A stretch of DNA of 64,000 nt from JADJPF01 sp964492845 (GTDB lineage: Bacteria > Acidobacteriota > Blastocatellia > Chloracidobacteriales > JADJPF01). The stretch is from positions 62,001 to 126,000 of the forward strand of contig CAZBMZ010000002.1 of assembly GCA_964492845.1 (NCBI GenBank), read 5' to 3'. Position 1 is the stretch's first letter. Every line of letters begins with the position of its first letter. The translations under genes and the position numbers were made by a program. Shown here one piece after another: positions 52,920 through 60,339 of the stretch. The notes beneath the pieces are model-generated. The model searched no databases and had not been told where the DNA came from. It saw nothing but the letters and a program-made list of their open reading frames with translations.

Positions 52920-54344
52920 ATGCCAAGTTCAGTAGGTGGTAATGGAGGATCTAGAGATAGTGGTAATTCACGTAGTTGTGATTCTATGTCATCATCACAA
53001 CGTAGCAATAGCACCAATAGCACTAGTAATTCTAGTAGCAATAGCAGCAGTCGTAGCAGCCAATCAAGCCAATCACAAGGCAATATAGCTGGAATGAATG
53101 TTTCTAAAACTAACTCTCCTAAAGAAAGCCCAGCAGCACAAGCAGCGCAAGCCGCAAGATGTAACCCTGCTGCAAATCGTGGCACAATGAATGGAATGAG
53201 TGTAGCTAAAAGTACCACTCCAAAAGAAAGTCCAGCAATGCAAGCAGCACAAGCCGCAAGATGTAACCCTGCTGCAAATCGTGCTTCTACACAAGCTAGT
53301 AACACAACGAATAATACAGCTAACACAACGAATCAAACCGCTAGCCCCAATACAACAAATAATACAACTAGCGCAGCAAAAACAGCTAATACTCAACAAG
53401 CAGCCAAGCAAGCAGCAGCTAAACAAGCTCAAGCTACAGCCAATTTAGGCAATTTAAGCGTTGCAAAAAGTAATGCTGCTACAGAAGAAAGCCCAGTGTC
53501 AAAAACAACTGATGCTACACAAGCCGCCAACGTAGCTAACACAACACCAAATGCAGCCGCCATTAACGCCGCTGCTACACCTGCTAGCCAAACTCACACG
53601 GTAAAAGCAGGCGAAACCCTTTCAGGAATTGCTTCTAAAGCTAATACAACTGTTAAAGATATAGTTGCAGCTAATCCAGAAATTACTAATCCAAATAAAA
53701 TTAGCGTAGGTCAACAAATTAATGTTCCTAGTGCAGTTAAAGCAACAGAAGTTGACGCACTAGCAACAACTCCTACCGCAGTTGAAGCCATTGCAGCTAA
53801 AACCAATGCCCCAATTAATGGTTTAACTGTTCAACAATTACGCGCAATTGTGCCAAATCTACCTTTAGCCAAAGCTCAAGAATATTTACCACACTTAAAT
53901 GCTGCATTAGCAGAATTTAATATCAACACTCCAGCCCGCCAAGCTGCTTTTGTTGCTCAACTAGCGCATGAAAGCGTCGGACTAACAGCATTTGAAGAGT
54001 TTGCTAGCGGTCGTGCTTATGAAGGCAGACCAGACTTAGGAAATGTAAAACCAGGCGATGGTGTGCGCTTTAAGGGTCGTGGCCCTATTCAATTAACAGG
54101 ACGCTCAAATTATCGTGAAGTTGGTAAAGCTCTAGGAATAGACCTAGAAAATAATCCTAAACTAGCTTCTACTCCAGAAGTTGGTTTTCGCGTTGCAGGG
54201 CAGTTCTGGGAAAGAAATGGCTTAAACAAACTTGCTGATGCACAAAAATTTGACTCCATTACCAAGCGTGTAAATGGTGGTTTTAATGGTAAAGCTGACC
54301 GAGATCGTTATTATGCGCGTGCTAAAGATGTATTAGATGTTTAA
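52920..54344 (+). CDS. LysM / GH19-type peptidoglycan or chitin hydrolase without signal peptide
   Basis: The protein has 474 residues from the ATG at 52920, fixed by GGAGGG at 52911-52916. Residues 1-52 are Ser/Asn/Arg-rich. Two exact-length 30-residue repeats (58-87 and 92-121) share SPKESPA/TPKESPA and AARCNPAANR. Ala/Thr/Asn-rich sequence follows with a third degenerate copy (NLSVAKS). One LysM is at about 224-272. The C-terminal domain (about 320-474) is GH19-like: LAHES with catalytic Glu351, FKGRGPIQLTGRSNY and VNGGFNGKADRDRYY. Such enzymes cut peptidoglycan or chitin. No signal peptide is present. The repeats recall the G-I-x-V-A-K motifs of the hydrolase at 23235. Confidence 0.88.
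   Translation: MPSSVGGNGGSRDSGNSRSCDSMSSSQRSNSTNSTSNSSSNSSSRSSQSSQSQGNIAGMNVSKTNSPKESPAAQAAQAARCNPAANRGTMNGMSVAKSTTPKESPAMQAAQAARCNPAANRASTQASNTTNNTANTTNQTASPNTTNNTTSAAKTANTQQAAKQAAAKQAQATANLGNLSVAKSNAATEESPVSKTTDATQAANVANTTPNAAAINAAATPASQTHTVKAGETLSGIASKANTTVKDIVAANPEITNPNKISVGQQINVPSAVKATEVDALATTPTAVEAIAAKTNAPINGLTVQQLRAIVPNLPLAKAQEYLPHLNAALAEFNINTPARQAAFVAQLAHESVGLTAFEEFASGRAYEGRPDLGNVKPGDGVRFKGRGPIQLTGRSNYREVGKALGIDLENNPKLASTPEVGFRVAGQFWERNGLNKLADAQKFDSITKRVNGGFNGKADRDRYYARAKDVLDV
53091..53180 (+). repeat. 90-bp coding tandem repeat, unit 1
   Basis: The first of two in-frame 90-bp units in the GH19 gene; encodes GMNVSKTNSPKESPA and ends AARCNPAANR. The last 36 bases are almost identical to unit 2, implying recent duplication or gene conversion. 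Confidence 0.9.
53193..53282 (+). repeat. 90-bp coding tandem repeat, unit 2
   Basis: The second unit, separated from unit 1 by 12 bases. It encodes GMSVAKSTTPKESPA and ends AARCNPAANR. A degenerate third copy begins near 53443. Confidence 0.9.
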
Positions 54345-54396
54345 AGCTTGTTATATAGTTTCTAATTTTATAGACAAATATTACAGCAAGCCTATA

Positions 54397-54536
54397 AAAC
54401 CCGACTTCTGAGCAGTTTGAGCAATAATATGAGAAGAGGGTTTACGCGGATTAAGCAACTTAGTGAGATTGACCCGCGATGGCCGAACTACAACGGCCTG
54501 TATCCCATCGGCAAAAGCGTTTGGGAATGCTTTTTT
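54397..54536 (+). ncRNA. Candidate structured small RNA with intrinsic terminator
   Basis: This 140-base stretch is clearly richer in G+C than its surroundings and folds into consecutive stems. AAACCC-GA-CTTCT (54397-54409) pairs with AGAAG-A-GGGTTT (54432-54443). CGCGG (54445-54449) pairs with CCGCG (54474-54478). GGCCG pairs with CGGCC (54481-54498), with an alternative CGATGG/CCATCG pairing (54477-54510). A 9-bp terminator stem (54513-54521 with 54526-54534) is followed by six T. I do not recognise an RNA family. An open frame also crosses it (ATG at 54429), so a small protein is the alternative. Confidence 0.5.
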
Positions 54537-54558
54537 GTTAATGTATTAGCAATTCGTC

Positions 54559-54679
54559 GGTTCAATTTTTACCTAACAACCTGTCTGTTAGAACCACCCG
54601 AAATTGAAAGTCAAAGAGCTAGAGTTACGTTTTGTTCTCTACTACATAGTTCTGATTTTTGCTTATCTCTCGAAAGAGA
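54559..54679 (+). other. Further hairpins in the non-coding region
   Basis: CTAACA / TGTTAG (54573-54578 with 54586-54591) can be extended by GGTTC / GAACC, or enclosed by TTCAATTT / AAATTGAA (54561-54568 with 54601-54608). TCTCT-CGAA-AGAGA (54666-54679) is a short tetraloop hairpin. The whole gap 54345-54963 (619 bases) holds no convincing protein gene; these stems continue the structured character of the upstream candidate RNA. Confidence 0.4.
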
Positions 54680-54788
54680 CGCTTGAACTTTTTTGTATTT
54701 TGAACTCCAAGAATTTAGCATATTTGCCCATTCTTGCCAATATTTCTGTATATTTTCATTTATCGTATTCGATACCCTCCTATTAAAG

Positions 54789-54817
54789 AAAAGCCTAGCT
54801 GATTTAGCTAGGCTTTT
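54789..54817 (+). terminator. Intrinsic terminator closing the structured region
   Basis: A perfect 12-bp stem AAAAGCCTAGCT / AGCTAGGCTTTT with a 5-base loop and a T-run. It lies 147 bases before the next gene, so a transcript from the structured region ends here rather than reading into the membrane-protein pair. Confidence 0.92.
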
Positions 54818-54963
54818 TTGTTTTGAGAGCTTTCCTAAAAATTAATTTTTTCTAATATTTTTCTATCTTCTTTTTTACTTTATGCTAAAGTAAAACATAT
54901 CTTTCTACTAATATAACTTAATCTAATTTATTAATTTAATTACTTAGGGAGAAAAGATATTTT

Positions 54964-55830
54964 ATGAAATTAGAAAAACTGTCGTCTCCCGGATTTCTTC
55001 TAGCCTTGATGCTGCTTTTAGCCAATGATTTTATTTTTAAGCCGATTTTCCATAATTTTATTACAGGAAAACTTTCTGATTTTGCAGGACTTTTTGTCTT
55101 TCCAATTTTTTGGTTAGCTCTTTTTCCAAATAGAAAAAAAACTATTTATTTTTCAACAGCCTTTTTATTTATCTTTTGGAAGTCGGCTTATTCTCAAGCT
55201 TTAATAGACATTTGGAATAGCCTTGAGTTACTAAATATTAGTCGTGTTGTTGATTATACAGATTTATTTGCACTATTAATTTTACCTATATCATATTACT
55301 ATGATCAATTTGCTATTTTAATAAAGGCAAGTCGATTAGCTTACAGTGCGCTTATCTCAATTTCGCTATTTGCTTTTATTGCAACAAGTTATGCTGACCC
55401 TAAATATTTTTATGGAGATAAAAGTTATTATTTTGAATTTTCAACACAAGAGTTAGTAAAAAGAATAAATTATATTAATAAAGAATGTGATAGAGAAGCC
55501 GCACAAATAGAAGTGGATGAGCAAAAAATAAATGAGAAAGAAATTGAGTACAACATTACTTTTTGCTCTCGTTTATGTAGGCCCTACCAGGACAAAACTA
55601 TTCTTATACCTTGTCATATTACGATTAGGAAAGAAAAGGAAAAACTAGAGATTTCATTAGATTCAATTCCATATCTTGAGATTGAAGGAGAAACTAGCGA
55701 TGATTGCCGTAACGCTACTCCAAAAAGGAAGGATAAAAAATCTACTGATGAGGATCAAAAACAATTTTTATTACGCATTTTTGAGAAAGAATTTATAGAT
55801 AGGTTAAAGTATGGCAGATTTGAAGATTAA
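54964..55830 (+). CDS. Integral membrane protein of unknown function
   Basis: The protein has 288 residues. The first half has four to five hydrophobic helices and the conserved-looking segment NDFIFKPIFHNFITGKLSDF then AGLFVFPIFW, which I recall from uncharacterised membrane proteins. The second half (about 145-288) is soluble, Lys/Glu-rich and has several Cys (FCSRLCRPY, IPCH, DDCRN), so it may be extracytoplasmic with disulphides. GGGAG precedes the ATG. It overlaps the next gene by 20 bases, so the two are translationally linked. Confidence 0.72.
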   Translation: MKLEKLSSPGFLLALMLLLANDFIFKPIFHNFITGKLSDFAGLFVFPIFWLALFPNRKKTIYFSTAFLFIFWKSAYSQALIDIWNSLELLNISRVVDYTDLFALLILPISYYYDQFAILIKASRLAYSALISISLFAFIATSYADPKYFYGDKSYYFEFSTQELVKRINYINKECDREAAQIEVDEQKINEKEIEYNITFCSRLCRPYQDKTILIPCHITIRKEKEKLEISLDSIPYLEIEGETSDDCRNATPKRKDKKSTDEDQKQFLLRIFEKEFIDRLKYGRFED

Positions 55831-56623
55831 AATAGAGTCACTCCCAAAACGTTGTGAGATTTGCCATAAAATGGATCTCTTTGATCCAGTAGCTAATTTT
55901 TGCCAGCGTTGTAATAACATAACTAAACCATCTAAAAGCCAAAAGTTAATCAATAATTTAGTAAATCATCCTCAACTAAGAAATGCTAATAATTGGAAAA
56001 TTTTATCTACATTTGTCACTAGTGGAGCAATTTCAGGATTGGTTTTTGATAGATTGATTAACATAGAAGATTTTGAAGCATTTTGGTTTTATAGATGGGT
56101 TGAAACGTTTTTGCCCACATGGAAATACTATTTTTTGGCAGGGCTATTTTTTCAATTTGCTGTTTGGACTAGCTATGCTTTAAGCTGTTCAAGAAAATGG
56201 TTTTCTATCGATATAACTTCAAAAGCTATTTATCGTTGGGTGACGGCAGCCTTTATTCAAATAGGATTTACTTTAGCAAGTCTTTTAGTTAAAGGTGAAG
56301 TCATATTTTACATTTTTATTCCAGCAAGTCTTGTAGTTGTAATAATTGTGGCATTATGGCTATTGACTTATGAAATTTTTGATCAAAAACATTTTAATAT
56401 TGCTATTGCAGGAAGCATTTTTAGTTACATAGTTTTTTTACTAGTAGTATGGTTTGAAATAAAGCTGCAAATAAATGTCTATTATTCTGGGCTAGGGGCT
56501 TTTTTGGTTGGTTTATTTGGCTTTGGTCTAATAACAATTAGTAATTTTCGTCTAGAATTAACCAAATTTTTATCTACAGCTAACCAAGAAAAAACTAGCT
56601 ACAGGATTAATATAACAAACTAA
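55811..56623 (+). CDS. Membrane protein with N-terminal zinc ribbon, unknown function
   Basis: The protein has 270 residues. A four-Cys zinc ribbon (CEIC and CQRC, about 16-34) precedes six predicted hydrophobic helices between about 62 and 250. The family is not recognised. The start lies inside the previous gene (20-base overlap), which points to coupled expression and perhaps a complex of the two membrane proteins. Confidence 0.72.
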   Translation: MADLKIKIESLPKRCEICHKMDLFDPVANFCQRCNNITKPSKSQKLINNLVNHPQLRNANNWKILSTFVTSGAISGLVFDRLINIEDFEAFWFYRWVETFLPTWKYYFLAGLFFQFAVWTSYALSCSRKWFSIDITSKAIYRWVTAAFIQIGFTLASLLVKGEVIFYIFIPASLVVVIIVALWLLTYEIFDQKHFNIAIAGSIFSYIVFLLVVWFEIKLQINVYYSGLGAFLVGLFGFGLITISNFRLELTKFLSTANQEKTSYRINITN

Positions 56624-56656
56624 CAAGTAATGCTAAGTTCAATAACAATTTAAATC

Positions 56657-56700
56657 AGCGAATGTTAGCGAACCGACTTTACAAGTCCGCTGCAACGGTT
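56657..56700. other. Small palindromic element between convergent genes
   Basis: A direct repeat AGCGAA (56657 and 56667) is followed by nested stems: AACC...GGTT enclosing GACTT-TAC-AAGTC (56671-56700). It is richer in G+C than its surroundings. It may be a dispersed palindromic repeat or a weak transcription end; there is no T-run. Confidence 0.35.
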
Positions 56701-56715
56701 GTTTGATGGCAAAAG

Positions 56716-57276
56716 TTATTTAAAGATGGAAGAAAGATCTATTCTAACAGTAGGAAGAGAAGGTAACAAAAGGATAGAATTCTTGTTTTGGCGTTGAACA
56801 ATAGTATATCTACCAGCAATAGGATCGGTATAAACATCAACAAGTTGGCTAGCTAAATCAAATAACCAAACTACTTGTATTCCAGAATTAGCATAAAGAG
56901 GAATTTTAATATCACGATCATAAACAGTTGTGGTGTCAGATATTTCAATTATTAAGAAAATATCCTGTGTTTGAGGGTGTTCTTGTTCATAAAAATCTTC
57001 TTTATATCTAACAATAGTGATATCTGGTTGGGGTTCTGATAAATCATTCATTATAACGGGGCTTTGAACTCTAACTATTGCGCTATCTCCTACTTGCCTA
57101 TCTAAACTTCTGTTAAGCCGATCCACTATTGATGCATGTCGGCTTCCTATAGGACTCATTTCTAGTATTTCCCCTTCTATTAATTCTACTTGATGCTGTT
57201 TTTTCAATATCCCAGCTTTTATCATTTGGTGATAGTCATCTACTGTAAATAAGTGTCTTTCTAATTTTGCTGACAT
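56716..57276 (-). CDS. Uma2-family putative endonuclease
   Basis: The protein has 186 residues. Core motifs: LFTVDDYHQMIKAGIL, VELIEGEILEMSPIGSRHA, EPQPDITIVRYK with the active-site Asp, DIFLIIEISDTTTVYDRDIKIPLY (part) with the Glu, and GIQVVWLFDL. It has a distinct N-terminus from the copy at 50971 and no coiled-coil tail. AGGAAAAAGAA precedes the ATG. This is the third Uma2 gene of the window. Confidence 0.9.
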   Translation of the reverse strand: MSAKLERHLFTVDDYHQMIKAGILKKQHQVELIEGEILEMSPIGSRHASIVDRLNRSLDRQVGDSAIVRVQSPVIMNDLSEPQPDITIVRYKEDFYEQEHPQTQDIFLIIEISDTTTVYDRDIKIPLYANSGIQVVWLFDLASQLVDVYTDPIAGRYTIVQRQNKNSILLLPSLPTVRIDLSSIFK

Positions 57277-57353
57277 TTCTTTTTCCTAACACGTTACTTT
57301 TATCTAACTACATAAAATTAATATATATTGCCAATATACATTAAACTAAAAAC

Positions 57354-58148
57354 TTAACTCACTTTTATGTTATTAATCCAAGAAACTACGTAATCTGCAT
57401 AAGCTTGCCAGAGTTCTGGAAAACGTGTGACGTTAGGGATATGGTTGACTTCCAGCAAGTGTTTTGTCCCTTTTTCAGTAACAATATAGTCATTTGCTAG
57501 GATTTCTAGCCCAAAACCTTTTCCTACCGCTTTGGTATCTTCAAGTAATTCTTGGTCTACTTCCATAAAATCGGATGCTTCGCAGTGAATAGATTTAAGC
57601 CAACTTTCGCCCTCTAAACGAATTTGCCAATACTTATCACCAATAATTACAAGTCTGACAGCTTGGCCTGCTAGAAAATCTTCTATAACGCAGGCTTCTG
57701 GGCTTGTCCAATTACCTGTAAAACGCTCTTTATTCTCTCCACAGTGCCAATTGCCCCATTTAGCTACTTTTTCTGTGTCCGACTGAAATAATGTTCCAGG
57801 CCCAGCATAACCCCTTAATGGTAGGCCAAAACGAGTGTACTCTAAAGCCCTCGCTAGACAAGGAATTTTCAAACGGGCATCCATCATTGCACGGGCATTT
57901 GGTAAACAAGGGCCTCCCCAAAGAACTAGTCCAGCAAAAAAGTCTAAGTCGTTTTCATAAATTGCATGAAAAACAACCCTGTCTACAGTTACAAACCAAG
58001 GCCCTTTGCGTGATTCAACGTGTAACACGCCGTCTTTAACTATAATTTGTGGTAAAAGCTCATGTGCTACGGCACGAATATTAATTCTGGAAATAATTTC
58101 CTGATGTTCTGTTTCATCTAAGCCTACAATTAAAACTCGTTCTGACAT
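57354..58148 (-). CDS. ATP-grasp-like protein of unknown substrate
   Basis: The protein has 264 residues. The C-terminal half resembles an ATP-grasp core: VIEDFLAGQAVRLVIIGDKYWQIRLEG (part), then GLEILANDYIVTEKGTKHLLEVNHIPN, where the Asp and the Glu-x-Asn would bind magnesium-ATP as in RimK-type ligases. The N-terminal half is atypical and short, and the usual Lys-containing ATP loop is not obvious. A ligase for an amino acid or peptide is likely; a degenerate enzyme is possible. No ribosome site is evident. Confidence 0.65.
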   Translation of the reverse strand: MSERVLIVGLDETEHQEIISRINIRAVAHELLPQIIVKDGVLHVESRKGPWFVTVDRVVFHAIYENDLDFFAGLVLWGGPCLPNARAMMDARLKIPCLARALEYTRFGLPLRGYAGPGTLFQSDTEKVAKWGNWHCGENKERFTGNWTSPEACVIEDFLAGQAVRLVIIGDKYWQIRLEGESWLKSIHCEASDFMEVDQELLEDTKAVGKGFGLEILANDYIVTEKGTKHLLEVNHIPNVTRFPELWQAYADYVVSWINNIKVS

Positions 58149-58321
58149 AATTTATCTACTTATGTTAACATTACTTAATATTTAACAAATTAACCTCATT
58201 TGTTATTTTCTAAAATTATGTCATTCAAAGAAAAATCACAAGTTTATTTTTATATAGTGCTTTGTCGTAAGAGTGTTGATAAAATGTAGCTCACATTTAT
58301 TTCCAAAATAAGGTATTAAAC

Positions 58322-59425
58322 ATGGGACAATACTTATACACAGCAGAAGACAGCGAAGGAAAAAAAGTTACACAAAGAGTAGAAGCACCTAATTTAGACT
58401 ACGCTAAGATGCGTCTAGAGCGAGAAGGCTATAGGGCAATAGTCTTTCATGAAGATGAAATGATTGAAGAAATAAAAAGAATGTATTCTACTAACTTTGA
58501 TGAACTACCTAACTATACTCCAGCAATACAACTTAGTGATGTACAAAAGCAAGGTTTTTGGCACAATGTAATAGTTCAATTAAAAGTTAATCAGTCAATT
58601 TTAATTCCTTTATTTGTTTTAACTGCTTTTGGGCTTTGGATGGGTTCAACTCTTCTTTGGGTAAGTCTTGTCTTAGATTTATTAATGATAGCTTTTTTAA
58701 CAGTCTTTACTTTACCCAAAATGCTATTTGATAGCTTGGTGTCTGCTGGTCAATGGGCAGAGTGGGATAAAGTCTTTTTTTACGCTAAATTACTTAAACG
58801 TGCTACAAAGTTGATTAACTTAGACATGCTTAATCATGAAATTGATATGCGTATAGCTACGGCTTTAGCTGGAAAAGGGGATTTGGACGGAGCCTTAAAG
58901 TTAGCACAGCAATATGAAAGAGATCCTAAAGTCCCTAAATGGCTTTATTATGCACGCTTGGCTTCTGTTTTTATGGTGGTAAAAGACTATAACAAAGCAA
59001 CAGAATGTCAATTAATGGCTATTGAATTAGGCCCAGATAGTGCAGGTACTTTAATAGATTATGCGCTAGGACTCGCACGCTATCATAAAGATACAATTAG
59101 AGCTAGAGAAGTTTTAGAACAAGCTAGCACAAAAGAAATGTCTGAGCTTGCAACTATATTTTTTTCTTTTTGTAAGGGTGTAATTTTAGTAGAGGAGCAA
59201 AATTATTTTGAAGCAAACTTTCACCTTTCAGAATCTATAAAAAAAATAGCTCCTTATGAAAATATTCCTGACCTTTTAGCGGAAATTAAGGCTTATTGGG
59301 CAATTTCACTAGCTAAAATGGGAGAAAGGGAAAAAGCTACAATGTTATTTCAACAAGCTAAACCAATGCTGCTGGCAAATAAAGAAGCAGAACTTATAAA
59401 CCGCTGCCAACAAGTCTTAAATTAA
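58322..59425 (+). CDS. TPR membrane protein with GspF-like N-terminal domain
   Basis: The protein has 367 residues. Residues 3-50 (YLYTAEDSEGKKVTQRVEAP, then a helix and YRAIVFHED) match the small ubiquitin-like fold seen at the N-terminus of type II secretion/type IV pilus GspF/PilC proteins. Two adjacent transmembrane helices lie at about 93-134. The rest (about 150-365) is helical with TPR-like pairs (KGDLDGALKLAQQYE, KDYNKATECQLMAIELGPDS). The inner-membrane GspF domain itself is absent, so it is not a GspF. AAGG precedes the ATG. Confidence 0.75.
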   Translation: MGQYLYTAEDSEGKKVTQRVEAPNLDYAKMRLEREGYRAIVFHEDEMIEEIKRMYSTNFDELPNYTPAIQLSDVQKQGFWHNVIVQLKVNQSILIPLFVLTAFGLWMGSTLLWVSLVLDLLMIAFLTVFTLPKMLFDSLVSAGQWAEWDKVFFYAKLLKRATKLINLDMLNHEIDMRIATALAGKGDLDGALKLAQQYERDPKVPKWLYYARLASVFMVVKDYNKATECQLMAIELGPDSAGTLIDYALGLARYHKDTIRAREVLEQASTKEMSELATIFFSFCKGVILVEEQNYFEANFHLSESIKKIAPYENIPDLLAEIKAYWAISLAKMGEREKATMLFQQAKPMLLANKEAELINRCQQVLN

Positions 59426-59435
59426 AAATATGTAT

Positions 59436-59467
59436 GACATATAAAATTTTATTTTATTTTATATGTC
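59436..59467 (+). terminator. Intrinsic terminator after the TPR membrane protein gene
   Basis: A perfect 12-bp AT-rich stem GACATATAAAAT / ATTTTATATGTC with an 8-base loop, followed by TTGTATTTTC. Confidence 0.7.
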
Positions 59468-59547
59468 TTGTATTTTCAGTACTTTGGGAAATTTACATTT
59501 ATACTATATAATATCCAGAATTTGTTTTGAGGTGACAATTCAACATT

Positions 59548-60339
59548 ATGACTACTTGCTATGATGTGTTTGCAGAATGTACAAAAGCTATACATAACGG
59601 GGATTTAATTGAGTCTGTTAGTACCAAAGATAAAGAGTTTCACTTTCAAAATTGGTTTCAGAAGAGACTAAAGCATCTAAAAATTGATTTTGATGAGCCA
59701 GGAAGAAATACTTATCCAGATTTTCGCATTGTTCAGCAACCTGAAGGATATGAAATAAAGGGTTTAGCTTGGCCAGGAAGAGAAAAGGATTATGATTGCA
59801 ACAGCCAAGTACCATCAGGAAATCATAATGGGCGCACCGTCTTTTATGTGTTTGGTCGTTATCCTGCCGCACAAACAGGAGATAAAGAATACCCAGTTAT
59901 CGACTTAGTTATTTGTCATGGCGATTTTCTTAATGCGGATCATAACTATATACACAAGAATAAGAGTATTAAAGGGTTTGGTAGTTATGGCGATATAATG
60001 ATTCGTGACAGGAAGATGTACGTAGCACCTACACCTTTTGCTATAACTGATGGAACGACAGGTACACAAACGCTAATCATCCCTGCAAATTTTCTTACTG
60101 ATGAAAGATTTGAAGAGGTAGGGCATTTAGTCAGAACTGAGTGTGCCAAACTTATTGTTGGATATTCATTTGATCTAAGAAAAAATACACTAGTGGCGGA
60201 AAATGCTCCAAATCCTGCTGCTGATCAAGAACACCGTTTTATTGCTTATCGATTAAAAGGACAAGGTGGTAAAGGTGTGTCTATGGTAAGAAATATTTTT
60301 ACAACTTCTTCTGAAAATACAGAGAATGGCAACGAATGA
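59548..60339 (+). CDS. Restriction endonuclease (PD-(D/E)xK type) of a two-gene R-M system
   Basis: The protein has 263 residues. A PD-(D/E)xK active site is visible: TYPDF with Asp58, then 10 residues to YEIKG with Glu69 and Lys71. The rest shows TVFYVFGRYP and VIDLVICHGDF, typical beta-strands of this fold. It overlaps the methyltransferase start by four bases (ATGA), the classic arrangement for a restriction-modification pair; the recognition site cannot be read. The N-terminal 30 residues are helical. GAGGTG precedes the ATG at a long spacing, perhaps keeping endonuclease expression low. Confidence 0.85.
   Translation: MTTCYDVFAECTKAIHNGDLIESVSTKDKEFHFQNWFQKRLKHLKIDFDEPGRNTYPDFRIVQQPEGYEIKGLAWPGREKDYDCNSQVPSGNHNGRTVFYVFGRYPAAQTGDKEYPVIDLVICHGDFLNADHNYIHKNKSIKGFGSYGDIMIRDRKMYVAPTPFAITDGTTGTQTLIIPANFLTDERFEEVGHLVRTECAKLIVGYSFDLRKNTLVAENAPNPAADQEHRFIAYRLKGQGGKGVSMVRNIFTTSSENTENGNE

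Noticed and set aside
54429..54686. Small protein-coding gene starting MRRGFTRIKQLSE.
   Set aside because: The frame covers a chain of stable hairpins and an intrinsic terminator, with no ribosome site and an odd Cys/Trp-rich product. An RNA is the better reading, though the protein is not fully excluded.
56657..56700. On the minus strand GGAC-TTGTAAA-GTC resembles a tRNA anticodon arm with a GTA-like loop, followed by a TTCG motif.
   Set aside because: There is no acceptor stem, D-arm or proper T-arm with GTTCRANNC, and the total length is too short. It is kept only as a palindromic element.
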